The translations under genes were made by a program, and so were the position numbers. 64,000 nucleotides of DNA from Castellaniella hirudinis (GTDB taxonomy: Bacteria; Pseudomonadota; Gammaproteobacteria; Burkholderiales; Burkholderiaceae_B): positions 1 through 64,000 of the forward strand of contig NZ_JBHSDY010000001.1 in assembly GCF_042651965.1 (NCBI RefSeq), written 5' to 3'. Of the stretch, positions 1 through 8,208 are shown in pieces; position 1 is the first letter of the stretch; every line of letters starts with the position of its first letter. The notes under the pieces were generated by a model. The model did no database searches. It was not told the DNA's origin and saw only the letters and a program-made list of their open reading frames with translations.

Positions 1-118
1 AAGCCCACACACCGGGAAACTTCTACCTGGCCCTGGACCCTGGAGCGACGCGGTAACCATTCTGGTAAAGCCGTTCAATCTAGGGGTTAACCCGGGTGCC
101 TGGCGGCGAAGAAACGAG

Positions 119-148
119 ACTATAGCACAGCTTTTTTAGACGATGCAA
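119..148 (-). promoter_or_regulatory. Leftward sigma-70 promoter at window edge
   Basis: Read on the minus strand, TTGCAT (143-148) and TATAGT (119-124) are separated by 18 bp, and TGC directly precedes the -10, giving an extended -10 element. Transcription would run left out of the window through about 110 bases with no open frame, so a leader or a structural RNA gene may lie beyond the edge. The target is not visible. No gene is seen in 1-197. Confidence 0.45.
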
Positions 149-197
149 ATCCTGTCATCAAAACGTCAAAAAAAGCGGACTCAAGGGGGAGCGCCCT

Positions 198-1382
198 CTA
201 TGCAGGCGCCGGTACGACGCTGCCCATGCGCTTGCAGACAGCCATCAATACCAGGGAAGCCAGGATCATGACGGCGGACATCCAAGGGAGGTCCGCCAGG
301 CCGAAGGTCCGTGTCACCAGCCCACCCAGGGCGGTGCCCAATGCAATCCCCATCTGCATGCCGGATTGATTGAGCCCGACCAGGACGCCCCGCGCCTCCG
401 GCACGAGGGCTGCGGCCCGGACCTGTTGGGCGGGCCCCGCCGCCCAGGCCGTCACCGACCACATCACCAGGACCGCAGTCACCGCCCACACCGAGCCGGG
501 CGACCAGAACCAGAGGACCAGCGGCAAGGCCAGCATAAAGCACATTTGCAGGAGCTTGGACGAGACCAGCGTGGCATAAAACCCGAGCCTGTCGGTTCCG
601 ACGCCGCCCAACTGCGAACCCGCCAGGCTGGCCACGCCGAAGACCAGCAGCACCGGACTGACCCACGCAGAGGGCAGGTGCTGGACCTCTATCAGATAAG
701 GCGTGAGGAAACTGTAGGTCATGACATAGCCCGCCATCCACAGCACGGTCACCATCACGCCGCCCAGCACCGGCAGGCGTCGAAGCAGGGCCAATTGCGC
801 CCGCAGGGGAATGGAGGCCGCGGGACTGAGGACGGGCAGCGCGAGCCGCTGGCTGAGCGCCGCGGCCAGGCTCAGTACGCCGATCAGGGGAAAGATGGCA
901 TGCCAGCCAAAACGCAAGGCGATCTCCCGACCGATCGGGACGGCCACGATCAAGGACGCGGTGAACCCCATGATGACTGTGGCGATGGCCCGCCCCTGGC
1001 GCTGCGGCCCCGCAATCGAGACGGCTGTCGACAAGACGGTGACTCCGGCCGTTCCGCCCGACAGGGCCTGGATGACGCGGATCGGCAGAAACGTCCAGAA
1101 GTCATCTACCCAGACCGTCATCAGGTTGGCCAACCCATAGATCACCATCGCGGCGACCATGATCTTGCGCCGGCCGATATGGCTGGTCAGCGCGATGACG
1201 ATCGGCACGCACAGACCATAGACGAAGGCGTACAAGGTGATCAACTGCCCGGTCAGCTCGACCGGGACGCCCAGACCCGGCGACACCAGATCCAGGATGC
1301 CGGCAAGAATGTATTCATTGGCCCCGGCGACGAAGGTCGTCATGGCGAGCAGAAGAATCTGATATCGGGGAGAGACATTCAT
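198..1382 (-). CDS. MFS drug-efflux-type transporter (DHA1 family)
   Basis: This 394-residue polytopic membrane protein is a major facilitator of the AraJ/PbuE/DHA1 efflux type. It is hydrophobic throughout and consistent with 12 helices in two halves. The loop after helix 2 has the motif-A-like sequence SHIGRRK (about residues 67-73). There is no periplasmic binding partner, so proton-coupled export of a small molecule is most likely; the substrate cannot be told. It lies downstream of, and in the same direction as, an ArsR-type regulator, from which a terminator-like hairpin separates it. The ATG at 1382 has only a poor ribosome-binding site. Confidence 0.8.
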   Translation of the reverse strand: MNVSPRYQILLLAMTTFVAGANEYILAGILDLVSPGLGVPVELTGQLITLYAFVYGLCVPIVIALTSHIGRRKIMVAAMVIYGLANLMTVWVDDFWTFLPIRVIQALSGGTAGVTVLSTAVSIAGPQRQGRAIATVIMGFTASLIVAVPIGREIALRFGWHAIFPLIGVLSLAAALSQRLALPVLSPAASIPLRAQLALLRRLPVLGGVMVTVLWMAGYVMTYSFLTPYLIEVQHLPSAWVSPVLLVFGVASLAGSQLGGVGTDRLGFYATLVSSKLLQMCFMLALPLVLWFWSPGSVWAVTAVLVMWSVTAWAAGPAQQVRAAALVPEARGVLVGLNQSGMQMGIALGTALGGLVTRTFGLADLPWMSAVMILASLVLMAVCKRMGSVVPAPA

Positions 1383-1424
1383 GATTTCACATCTACAATT
1401 TTGGATTTATCAATACGTTAAGAT

Positions 1425-1457
1425 AAAAAAAACGGCCGAAAGCCCCTCTTCCGACGG
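1425..1457 (-). terminator. Intrinsic terminator after the ArsR-type gene
   Basis: On the minus strand a stem (1448-1456 pairing with 1434-1442, with G-U pairs) and a 5-base loop are followed by eight T residues (complement of A-run 1425-1432). It lies between the regulator stop and the MFS start, so it either ends the regulator transcript or attenuates read-through into the exporter. Confidence 0.5.
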
Positions 1458-1489
1458 CGATGAAGCCGTCCGGGGCCGGACGCACGAGG

Positions 1490-1792
1490 TCAAAGGTCCC
1501 GGATGATGGCGGCGGCCACCGCAGCCACCGCCTGTTCGTCGCGTTGATAACGGGTGTATTTCCCGACCCGGGACGCCGTGACCAGACCGGCGGCGCGCAG
1601 CATCGACATATAGGTCGAGGCCGTGGACTGGTTGACGCCCAGCAGTTCGGACACCTGCGTCACACACACCCCATCGATCAGCGGGTCGGTCCCGCCGATC
1701 GGCTTGAAATGCCTGCGCGGGTCCCGCATCGCCGAAAGGACGGTGCGCCGGTGGGTGTTGTCCAGCGCTTTGAGTGCCAAGTCCAGATCCAT
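1490..1792 (-). CDS. ArsR/SmtB-type winged-helix regulator
   Basis: This encodes a 100-residue DNA-binding protein if started at 1792. The frame is open to 1897 (135 residues), with another ATG at 1813. The fold runs from LALKALDNTHRR through the recognition helix region SELLGVNQSTASTYMSMLRAAGL to a basic wing, GKYTRYQRD. No cysteine cluster of the metal-sensing ArsR type is seen, so the ligand is unknown. I prefer 1792 because a strong promoter has its -10 at 1800-1805, inside the longer readings, and because family members usually begin just before the LDLALKAL segment. It probably controls the downstream MFS exporter. Confidence 0.72.
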   Translation of the reverse strand: MDLDLALKALDNTHRRTVLSAMRDPRRHFKPIGGTDPLIDGVCVTQVSELLGVNQSTASTYMSMLRAAGLVTASRVGKYTRYQRDEQAVAAVAAAIIRDL

Positions 1793-1799
1793 GCCGGGA

Positions 1800-1828
1800 A
1801 TATTAAATGACATATCGCAAATCGTCAA
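1800..1828 (-). promoter_or_regulatory. Sigma-70 promoter of the ArsR-type gene
   Basis: On the minus strand TTGACG (1823-1828) and TAATAT (1800-1805) are separated by exactly 17 bp. The predicted transcription start is near 1793, directly beside the ATG at 1792, so the mRNA may be leaderless. Confidence 0.55.
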
Positions 1829-1922
1829 ATTGTTTGATGGACGCCCCCGAGGCAATCCCCTGAAAGACAGGGTGTCACGCCCCGATCCCGTGACCATTCA
1901 AGCCTCTCAGCATTTTCTGGCT

Positions 1923-1949
1923 ATTGTATCCAGTTGACTGGTCTACAAT
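1923..1949. promoter_or_regulatory. Operator-like dyad upstream of the gntR gene
   Basis: ATTGTA (1923-1928) and TACAAT (1944-1949) form an inverted repeat. It extends inward through CCAG and CTGG with one base of slippage. TACAAT is also a good -10 hexamer. The dyad lies just upstream of the FCD-type gene, where autoregulatory operators of this family are common. Its left half read in reverse contains TGGATACA, which recurs at 2875-2882 in front of the TRAP operon. Confidence 0.45.
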
Positions 1950-1985
1950 GCCTCCTTCTTGCTCTCATCTGAAAGGTCCTCTGGC

Positions 1986-2669
1986 GTGGAACAGGCATCC
2001 AGTCAACGCAAACCTCTGAAACGTCAGAATCTGGCTTCCATGCTGGTGGACGACCTGCGTAAACGCCTGCTCAGCGGTGAATTCAGCGGCGGCACCCTTT
2101 TGCGTCAAGAACAGCTCGCCCAGGAGTACGGGGTGTCGCGGATGCCGGTACGAGAGGCCCTGCGGCAACTGGATTCAGAGGGCCTGGTCATCATGCAGGC
2201 CAACCGGGGGGCCACGGTCTCCGAGCTTTCAGTGGCCGAAATCGATGAAATCTTCGACCTGCGCACGGTGCTGGAGCTGGATCTGCTCGAACGCGCCATT
2301 CCGAACATGACCCCGGCGTCGATCGACAAATCCCAGCGGATACTCGACGAACTGGACGCGGCCTACGCGACACGCGACATCGCGCAGTGGGGCTCGCTCA
2401 ACGGCAAATTCCACATGAGTTTGTACGAGCCCTCCGGACGGTCGATCTCGCTGTCGCTGATCAGCCGCATCAGCCTGCAGGTCGACCGCTATCTGCGCCT
2501 GCAGATCTCGATGACCGAAGCCATGATCGATGGCGCAGTCGAACACAAAGCCATGCTGGAGCTGTGCAGCCAGGGCAAGACCGTCGAGGCGCTGGAACTG
2601 CTCGCCACCCACATCCGACGCACCAAAGCCCAGTTGATCGGCATCCTTTCCGCCCGTCACGGCGACTGA
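1986..2669 (+). CDS. GntR-family regulator, FCD (FadR-like) type
   Basis: This is a 227-residue repressor/activator. An N-terminal winged helix (about residues 17-85, with YGVSRMPVREALRQLDSEGLV) is followed by an all-helical FCD ligand-binding domain (about 90-225). FCD domains usually bind carboxylates, often with a metal held by histidines; FHMSLYE and the late HKAM and HIRR histidines fit that pattern. I chose the GTG at 1986, preceded by AAAGGT; a TTG at 1959 would add nine residues. It sits directly upstream of a TRAP/catabolic operon in the same orientation and is probably its local regulator. Confidence 0.85.
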   Translation: MEQASSQRKPLKRQNLASMLVDDLRKRLLSGEFSGGTLLRQEQLAQEYGVSRMPVREALRQLDSEGLVIMQANRGATVSELSVAEIDEIFDLRTVLELDLLERAIPNMTPASIDKSQRILDELDAAYATRDIAQWGSLNGKFHMSLYEPSGRSISLSLISRISLQVDRYLRLQISMTEAMIDGAVEHKAMLELCSQGKTVEALELLATHIRRTKAQLIGILSARHGD

Positions 2670-2833
2670 CCCTTACAGTCACGATGCGCGTCCGGGATGA
2701 AAGCCCGGCGCACGCGCACGCCTCCTGCTTCTGAGCCCAGGGTCCACGCGGCCCTCCCCGCGCACGCCCACGGCGAGCGCGATTCCCGGAATCCGCTCTA
2801 CCCGCACCAGGGTTTCTCCCGATCCCAATCGCG

Positions 2834-2882
2834 TTGACACGCCCATGCCCGGCCATTACCATGGCCTTTCATTTTGGATACA
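2834..2882 (+). promoter_or_regulatory. Promoter and putative GntR operator of the TRAP operon
   Basis: TTGACA (2834-2839) and TACCAT (2857-2862) are 17 bp apart. TGGATACA at 2875-2882 lies just after the predicted start of transcription near 2869, a position suited to repression. The same 8-mer occurs, inverted, in the gntR dyad at 1923-1949. It differs by one base from TGTATACA, which resembles known FCD-type operators. The rest of 2670-2833 holds no gene I can see. Confidence 0.5.
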
Positions 2883-2903
2883 GGATACTTTCGGCAGGAT
2901 CCT

Positions 2904-3410
2904 ATGAACAAATTCTTGATGTTTCTGATCGACCGGATCAACTTTTTCACCCGCATCCTGCTCGGCGTCGGCCTGCTGTGCATGGTCGTGCTGATCTCGC
3001 TACAAGTCGCCGTGCGCTTCATCCTGCCCAAACTGGGGATGCCCGCGGGCCTGCCCTGGACGGAAGAGGCCGCACGCTATCTGATGGTCTGGGTGATCTT
3101 CCTGGGCGGCGCCATCGCCGCGCGCCACGGGCTGTTGATCGCCGTCACCGCGCTCATCGAAGCCCTGCCGACGACACCCTCGCGCCTGTTGCGGCGCACG
3201 GCCCTGGCTCTGCTGGCGTGCATCTTCGCCGCCATGACCTGGTACGGCTGGCAATGGACCTTGTTCGGGGCCGATGAAATCTCCCCTGCTCTTACGCTGT
3301 CCAAGTTCTGGCTCTACCTGGCGATGCCCGTCGGTTGCGCGCTGGCCGCCGTGAACACCCTGGTACTGATGTGCCAGAACGGCGAAACGCAGGAAGCCCT
3401 GGCCGCCTGA
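2904..3410 (+). CDS. dctQ: TRAP transporter small membrane subunit DctQ
   Basis: This 168-residue inner-membrane protein has four predicted helices and is the small integral subunit of a tripartite ATP-independent periplasmic transporter. PWTEEAARYLMVW near residue 51 is the hallmark of DctQ, where helix 2 follows a conserved W-x-E-E. I chose the ATG at 2904 with AGGA eight bases upstream; the frame also opens at a TTG at 2874, which overlaps the proposed operator. It is the first gene of the operon and pairs with the DctM encoded 44 bp downstream. Confidence 0.9.
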   Translation: MNKFLMFLIDRINFFTRILLGVGLLCMVVLISLQVAVRFILPKLGMPAGLPWTEEAARYLMVWVIFLGGAIAARHGLLIAVTALIEALPTTPSRLLRRTALALLACIFAAMTWYGWQWTLFGADEISPALTLSKFWLYLAMPVGCALAAVNTLVLMCQNGETQEALAA

Positions 3411-3454
3411 GCCCCCCCCTCCCCACAAGCACAACAACACCGAGACACACCACC

Positions 3455-4723
3455 ATGCTCCTCATGTTCGGCACCTTGCTGTTCTGTCTGGCGATCGGCG
3501 TGCCCGTCTTCGCCTGCCTGGGCATCGCCGCCGGCTTGGCCATGCTGCAATTCGGCCTGGACCTGCTCAGCGCCCCCCAGACCATCTTCGAATCGCTCGA
3601 CTCATTCACGCTGATGGCTGTCCCGTTCTACATCCTGGCGGGCAACCTGATGCAGACCGGCGGCATCTCGCGGCGCCTGATTCATCTGGCCAACTCGATC
3701 GTGGGCTGGTTGCGAGGCGGCCTGGGCGCCTCCTCGATCCTGACCTGCATGTTCTTCGCCACCATGTCGGGCTCGTCCTCGGCCACCACGGCCGCGATCG
3801 GGTCGAGCATGATTCCCGCCATGGAAAAGAAAGGCTATCCCAAGAACTTCGCCGCGGCCTGCGTGGCCGTCGGCGGCGAACTGGGCGCCATCATTCCGCC
3901 CTCGCTGACCATGATCGTCTACGGCCTGGTGGCCAACGTGTCGATCGGCAGCATGTTCATCGCGGGCATCCTGCCCGGTCTGCTGGTGGGCTGCTCGCTG
4001 ATGCTGACCATCGTGCTGGTGGCCTCGCTCCGCGGTTTCGACAACGTCACCCGGGTCAGCCCCGGCGTCTGGCTGAGCAATGTCTACACCGCGCTCAAAG
4101 GATCGATCCTCGCACTGCTGATGCCGGTCATCATTCTGGGCGGCATCTATTCAGGGATTTTCACCGCCACCGAAGCCTCGGTCGTCGCCGTGCTCTACGG
4201 CCTGCTGGTGGGCGGTCTGATCTACCGCGAGCTGACCCTGCGCGACCTGATCAAGACCTTCATCGATTCGGCCGTCATGACCGGCGTGATCATGCTGATC
4301 GTGGGCTGCGCCGCCCTGTTCGCCTACATGCTGACTCTGAATCAGGTGCCGCAGACCTTCGGCCGCTTCATCGTCGAGATCGCCGGCGGCCCCATCGGCT
4401 TCCTGCTGCTGGCCAACCTGCTGCTGTTCGTGGCCGGCATGTTCATGGAAGCCTTCGCCCTCATCATCATCCTGGTGCCCATCCTCGCGCCGATCGCCGT
4501 CCAGTTCGGCATCGACCCGATCCACTTCGGCATGATCATGATCGTCAACATCTGCATCGGCATGGTGACCCCGCCGGTCGGCGTGAACCTGTTCATCGCC
4601 TGCCAGATCGCCAACCTGCCGATCGAAAAACTGCTGCGCCCCCTGGGCATCTTCCTGGCCGTGCTGATCCTCGACGTCCTGCTGATCAGCTACATCCCCT
4701 GGTTTTCCATGGCATTCCTCTAG
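3455..4723 (+). CDS. dctM: TRAP transporter large permease DctM
   Basis: This 422-residue, very hydrophobic protein is the ion-coupled transport channel of the TRAP system. Family features are FALIIILVPILAPIAVQFGIDP-type helices in the C-terminal half, the segment GSSSATTAAIGSSMIPAM near residues 107-124, and IGMVTPPVGVNLF near 370. It imports a carboxylate or related solute delivered by DctP, driven by a sodium gradient as is usual for the family. The ATG at 3455 is chosen because the frame upstream is only a shadow over dctQ. Confidence 0.93.
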   Translation: MLLMFGTLLFCLAIGVPVFACLGIAAGLAMLQFGLDLLSAPQTIFESLDSFTLMAVPFYILAGNLMQTGGISRRLIHLANSIVGWLRGGLGASSILTCMFFATMSGSSSATTAAIGSSMIPAMEKKGYPKNFAAACVAVGGELGAIIPPSLTMIVYGLVANVSIGSMFIAGILPGLLVGCSLMLTIVLVASLRGFDNVTRVSPGVWLSNVYTALKGSILALLMPVIILGGIYSGIFTATEASVVAVLYGLLVGGLIYRELTLRDLIKTFIDSAVMTGVIMLIVGCAALFAYMLTLNQVPQTFGRFIVEIAGGPIGFLLLANLLLFVAGMFMEAFALIIILVPILAPIAVQFGIDPIHFGMIMIVNICIGMVTPPVGVNLFIACQIANLPIEKLLRPLGIFLAVLILDVLLISYIPWFSMAFL

Positions 4724-4764
4724 CCTCCCGCTCCCTCCCCCCACACCATCAACGGAGACACACC

Positions 4765-5742
4765 ATGAAAAAAATCCTGCTTTCGGCCTGCCTCGCCGCC
4801 GCGTTGCCTCTGGGCGCCGCCCAAGCAGCCGACGTCGTAGAGCTGAACCTGGGCCACGTGCTGGCCACCGACAGCCACTACCACATCGTGGCCCAGAAAC
4901 TTGCGGAGGTCGCCGCAGCAAAATCCAATGGCACCCTGAAAATCAACGTCTTTCCCAGCGGCCAACTGGGCGGCGAGGTCAAGCTGATCCAATCGGCGCG
5001 CACCGGTGCAGTCCCTCTGGTCGTGACGGGCGAACCCCCCGTCGAAAACACCGTCAAGGAATTCGGCGTCTTCTCGCTGCCGTACCTGTTCCCCGATCTG
5101 CAGAAAGCCAACCACGCCATGCAGAGCGACTTCGGCAAGCATATGCTGGGGTACCTGGACAAACACGGCCTGGTCGGCCTGGGCTGGATCTCGTCGCTGG
5201 AACGCAATATCTACGGCGTGCGCAAGGTCGCGCATCCCGACGACATGAAGGCCATGAAGATCCGCGTCATTCAGTCGCCGGGCTACGTGAAAGCCTATGA
5301 GGCGCTGGGCGCACAACCCACCCCCATGGCGTATTCCGAGGTCTACCTGGCGCTGCAGACCGGCGTGATCGACGCCGGCGAAGCATCGCCGGACACCATG
5401 ATCCAGGACAAGTTCGCTGAAGTCAGCAAATACTACAACCTGGTCAAGATCCACTACATGCCCGCCGTCCTGCTGATGAGCAAAGCGCGCATGGACAAGC
5501 TCTCGCCGGAGCACCAGAAGATCATGCGCGAGGCCGCTGACGAAGCAGTCAAGTACGGCATCCAGTACTACACCGACGGCTACGCCAAGAGCCTGGAGCA
5601 GATCAAGGGCATGGGCGTCGAGATCGTCACGCCGGACATCACCGAATTCCGCGAGAAGACCGCCACCCTGTATCCGTCCCTGCTGGCTGACATTCCCGAT
5701 GGCGAAGCCAACGTGAAGGCCGCACGGGCCGCCATCGACTAG
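4765..5742 (+). CDS. dctP: TRAP transporter periplasmic solute-binding protein DctP
   Basis: This is a 325-residue exported binding protein. The signal peptide ends at about residue 21 (GAAQA) and the mature part starts ADVVELNLGH. The central block MKIRVIQSP...ALGAQPTPMAYSEVYLALQTGVID is diagnostic of the DctP family; the arginine in MKIRV normally clamps the ligand carboxylate. It delivers substrate to DctQM encoded just upstream. The start has GGAG seven bases away. The substrate is not determinable from sequence; the downstream lyase, aldehyde dehydrogenase and D-serine dehydratase suggest a keto- or amino-sugar acid or a hydroxy-amino acid. Confidence 0.92.
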   Translation: MKKILLSACLAAALPLGAAQAADVVELNLGHVLATDSHYHIVAQKLAEVAAAKSNGTLKINVFPSGQLGGEVKLIQSARTGAVPLVVTGEPPVENTVKEFGVFSLPYLFPDLQKANHAMQSDFGKHMLGYLDKHGLVGLGWISSLERNIYGVRKVAHPDDMKAMKIRVIQSPGYVKAYEALGAQPTPMAYSEVYLALQTGVIDAGEASPDTMIQDKFAEVSKYYNLVKIHYMPAVLLMSKARMDKLSPEHQKIMREAADEAVKYGIQYYTDGYAKSLEQIKGMGVEIVTPDITEFREKTATLYPSLLADIPDGEANVKAARAAID

Positions 5743-5775
5743 TCACTCCCCCTCTCTCATCAACCCCAACAGATA

Positions 5776-5794
5776 GCCCGGGCGCTCCCCGGGC
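5776..5794 (+). other. Intercistronic stem-loop after dctP
   Basis: GCCCGGG (5776-5782) and CCCGGGC (5788-5794) enclose a 5-base loop. No U-tract follows, and the ribosome-binding site of the next gene begins directly after it. Such hairpins often protect the 3' end of a binding-protein message and reduce expression of later genes. Confidence 0.5.
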
Positions 5795-5806
5795 CAGGAG
5801 ATTGTC

Positions 5807-6679
5807 ATGTCCCAAGAATTGAAAGGCATCTGCGCCGCCGCCTGCACCCCCATGAGCGATGATGGTTCGTCGGTGGATTACGACCGCCTCAAGACCCATC
5901 TGGACACCCTGATCGAAGCCGGTGTGCACATCATCGCCGTGTGTGGCGGCACGGGTGAATTTCCGTTCCTGTCCACCGAGGAAAAGCGCCGGATCGCCGA
6001 GGTCGCAGCACGCCACATCGACGGGCGCACCAAGCTCATCGTCCAGTCCTCGGCCATCCGCACCGAGGACGCCATCGAGGCCTCGCGCCACGCCGCTGAC
6101 CTGGGCGCCGACGCCCTGCTGGTGCTGCCGCCCTACTTCGAAGGCCCCACCCCCGATGGCGTCTACAGCCACTACGAACGCATCGCCCAGGCGGTCAAGA
6201 CGCCGATCATGGCCTACAACATCCCCGTGCACTCGGGTTTCGACATTACGCCGGACTTCTTCAAGCGGCTGCAACAGATCGACAACGTCAAGTACATCAA
6301 GGACACCAGCGGCAACTTCGTGCGCCTGCAGGAGTTGATCGCCGCCGGCCTGCCGGTCTTCAACGGCGCCGATCCGTTCGCCTTCCACGCCCTGGTGGCC
6401 GGTGCTCAGGGCTGCTTCTGGGGCGCCGTCAACGCCATGCCGCGCCAGGCCGTCGAACTTTACAACCTGGTCCAGGCCGGCCAGGCCACCAAGGCCGCCG
6501 AACTCTGGAAGCGCATGCTGCCCGCCAACCTGTTCTTCTGGAACCACCCGTACAACCCGGCGGTCAAGGCCGCAACAAATCTTCTGGTGAACAAGGTGGG
6601 CGCCTGCCGTCAGCCGGTTCAGCCTCTGTCCGACGCCGATCTGCGCGAGCTGGACGTCGCCCTGCAACCTCTGCGCTGA
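5807..6679 (+). CDS. Dihydrodipicolinate synthase/N-acetylneuraminate lyase family protein
   Basis: This 290-residue class I aldolase or dehydratase adopts a TIM barrel. The Schiff-base lysine is K164 in YIKDTSGN, the conserved tyrosine is Y136 in MAYNIP, and the substrate-carboxylate loop is GGTGE (46-50). Family members include DapA, N-acetylneuraminate lyase, keto-deoxy sugar acid aldolases/dehydratases and hydroxyproline-pathway deaminases. Because it lies in a TRAP operon with an aldehyde dehydrogenase, it is almost certainly a catabolic enzyme rather than lysine-biosynthetic DapA. Its product probably feeds the next gene's dehydrogenase. Confidence 0.88.
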   Translation: MSQELKGICAAACTPMSDDGSSVDYDRLKTHLDTLIEAGVHIIAVCGGTGEFPFLSTEEKRRIAEVAARHIDGRTKLIVQSSAIRTEDAIEASRHAADLGADALLVLPPYFEGPTPDGVYSHYERIAQAVKTPIMAYNIPVHSGFDITPDFFKRLQQIDNVKYIKDTSGNFVRLQELIAAGLPVFNGADPFAFHALVAGAQGCFWGAVNAMPRQAVELYNLVQAGQATKAAELWKRMLPANLFFWNHPYNPAVKAATNLLVNKVGACRQPVQPLSDADLRELDVALQPLR

Positions 6680-6706
6680 CCCGGCGCACATCAAAAAGGA
6701 GCCTCC

Positions 6707-8188
6707 ATGTCCGCCATCGAACGAGTCTACGGCCAGGCCCGGGCCGGCACGCTGTATGCCGGCCCGGTGATCCCGGGATTCCAGGCCTCGGCCGCCCGCA
6801 TGCCTGTCGTCAGCCCCATCGACAACACCACGATCGGCGCCCTCGTCGCCGGCACGGCAGCCGACGTGGATGCTGCCGTCGCCGCCGCCCGCGCGAGTTT
6901 CGAGTCGGGTGAATGGTCGGGCCTGGCTCCCGCCGCGCGCAAACAAGTGCTGCTCGACTGGGTGTCGCTGATCCGTGAGCACGCAGAGGAAATCGCCGCG
7001 CTGGATTGCGTGGACGCAGGCAAGCCCATCACGGAATGCCTGAACACCGACATGCCCGCGACGCTGGATACCTTCGCCTGGTACGCCGAGGCCGTCGACA
7101 AATGCTTTGGCCGCATCTCGCCCACCGGAGGCGACGCCCTGGGCCTGATCGTCAAGGAGCCCATCGGCGTCGTCGGCGCGGTGCTGCCCTGGAATTTCCC
7201 GGCCCTGATGTTCGCCTGGAAGGTCGCTCCGGCCCTGGCGGCCGGCAACTCGGTGATCGTCAAGCCGGCCGAGCTGACCTCGCTCAGCGCCTACCGCCTG
7301 ACCCAGCTCGCCCACCAGGCCGGCGTGCCCGCCGGCGCGTTGACGCTGGTCACCGGCACGGGCGAGGACACCGGCGAACCCCTGGGCCGCCATCCCGACG
7401 TAGACATGGTGTCCTTCACCGGATCCACCGAGGTCGGCCGCCTGTTCCTGAAGTACTCCGCCGAGAGCAATCTGAAGGAAATCGTCCTGGAATGCGGCGG
7501 CAAGAGCCCGCAAGTCGTGTTCGAGGATGCCGACCTGGATGCGGCGGTTGGCCAGATGCTGTCGGCGGCCTATTGGAACATGAGCGAAAACTGCAGTTGC
7601 GGATCGCGTCTGATCGTGCAGGCCACCATCAAGGACGCCGTCATTGAGCGCCTCAAGCAGGGCCTGGCCGATTGGAAAGTCGGCCTGCCCACCGATCCGG
7701 CCACGCGTATCGGCCCCATGGTCGAAGAGCCTCATTTCCAAAAAGTGCGAGCCTTCCTCGAAGAAGCGCCGGCCGCAGGCGCACGCCTGGCGCACGGCGG
7801 GCGCATTCATGCCGAACTGGGCAGCGGCTGGTACGTCGAACCGACGATCTTCGACGGCGTAACGCCCTCAATGCGCCTGTTTCAGGAAGAGGTCTTCGGC
7901 CCGGTCCTGGCAGTCACCACCTTCGAGACCGAGGACGAGGCCGTGGCGCTGGCCAATGACACCCAGTATGGACTCGCTGCTTCGCTCTACACCCGGGACG
8001 TGGGCCGGGCGCAGCGTGTGTCTCGCCGCATCAAGGCCGGCACGGTGTCAGTCAATGGTTTCTCCGAAGGCGACATCACGGCGCCCTTCGGCGGCTACAA
8101 GCTCTCGGGCTTCGGCGGCCGCGACAAAGGCATGGAGGCGTTCGACCAGTACACCCAGACCAAGGTCATCTGGTACATGAACGTCTGA
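6707..8188 (+). CDS. NAD(P)-dependent aldehyde dehydrogenase
   Basis: This is a 493-residue ALDH-superfamily enzyme. Catalytic residues visible are N163 in PWNFP, K186 in VKPAE, E262 in LECGGKSP and the nucleophile C296 in ENCSCGSR. The C-S-C-G variant in place of the common C-T-A-G is seen in PuuC-like subgroups. It would oxidise an aldehyde made in the pathway to a carboxylate. A ribosome-binding site (AAGGAG) precedes the ATG, and only 27 bp separate it from the lyase gene. It does not look like the ketoglutarate-semialdehyde dehydrogenase type, so a standard hydroxyproline pathway is not clearly supported. Confidence 0.92.
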   Translation: MSAIERVYGQARAGTLYAGPVIPGFQASAARMPVVSPIDNTTIGALVAGTAADVDAAVAAARASFESGEWSGLAPAARKQVLLDWVSLIREHAEEIAALDCVDAGKPITECLNTDMPATLDTFAWYAEAVDKCFGRISPTGGDALGLIVKEPIGVVGAVLPWNFPALMFAWKVAPALAAGNSVIVKPAELTSLSAYRLTQLAHQAGVPAGALTLVTGTGEDTGEPLGRHPDVDMVSFTGSTEVGRLFLKYSAESNLKEIVLECGGKSPQVVFEDADLDAAVGQMLSAAYWNMSENCSCGSRLIVQATIKDAVIERLKQGLADWKVGLPTDPATRIGPMVEEPHFQKVRAFLEEAPAAGARLAHGGRIHAELGSGWYVEPTIFDGVTPSMRLFQEEVFGPVLAVTTFETEDEAVALANDTQYGLAASLYTRDVGRAQRVSRRIKAGTVSVNGFSEGDITAPFGGYKLSGFGGRDKGMEAFDQYTQTKVIWYMNV

Positions 8189-8208
8189 GCGCGCTCGAGG
8201 AAACGGCG

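Noticed and set aside
5807..6679. Calling the lyase lysine-biosynthetic DapA
   Set aside because: It lies in a transport/catabolic operon; the family is functionally broad and nothing points to dihydrodipicolinate synthesis.
5639..7810. 723-codon open frame on the minus strand
   Set aside because: It lies antisense to dctP, the lyase and the aldehyde dehydrogenase, all with intact catalytic motifs. Its translation is rich in Gly, Asp, Arg and His with no domain, as expected for a shadow frame in GC-rich DNA.
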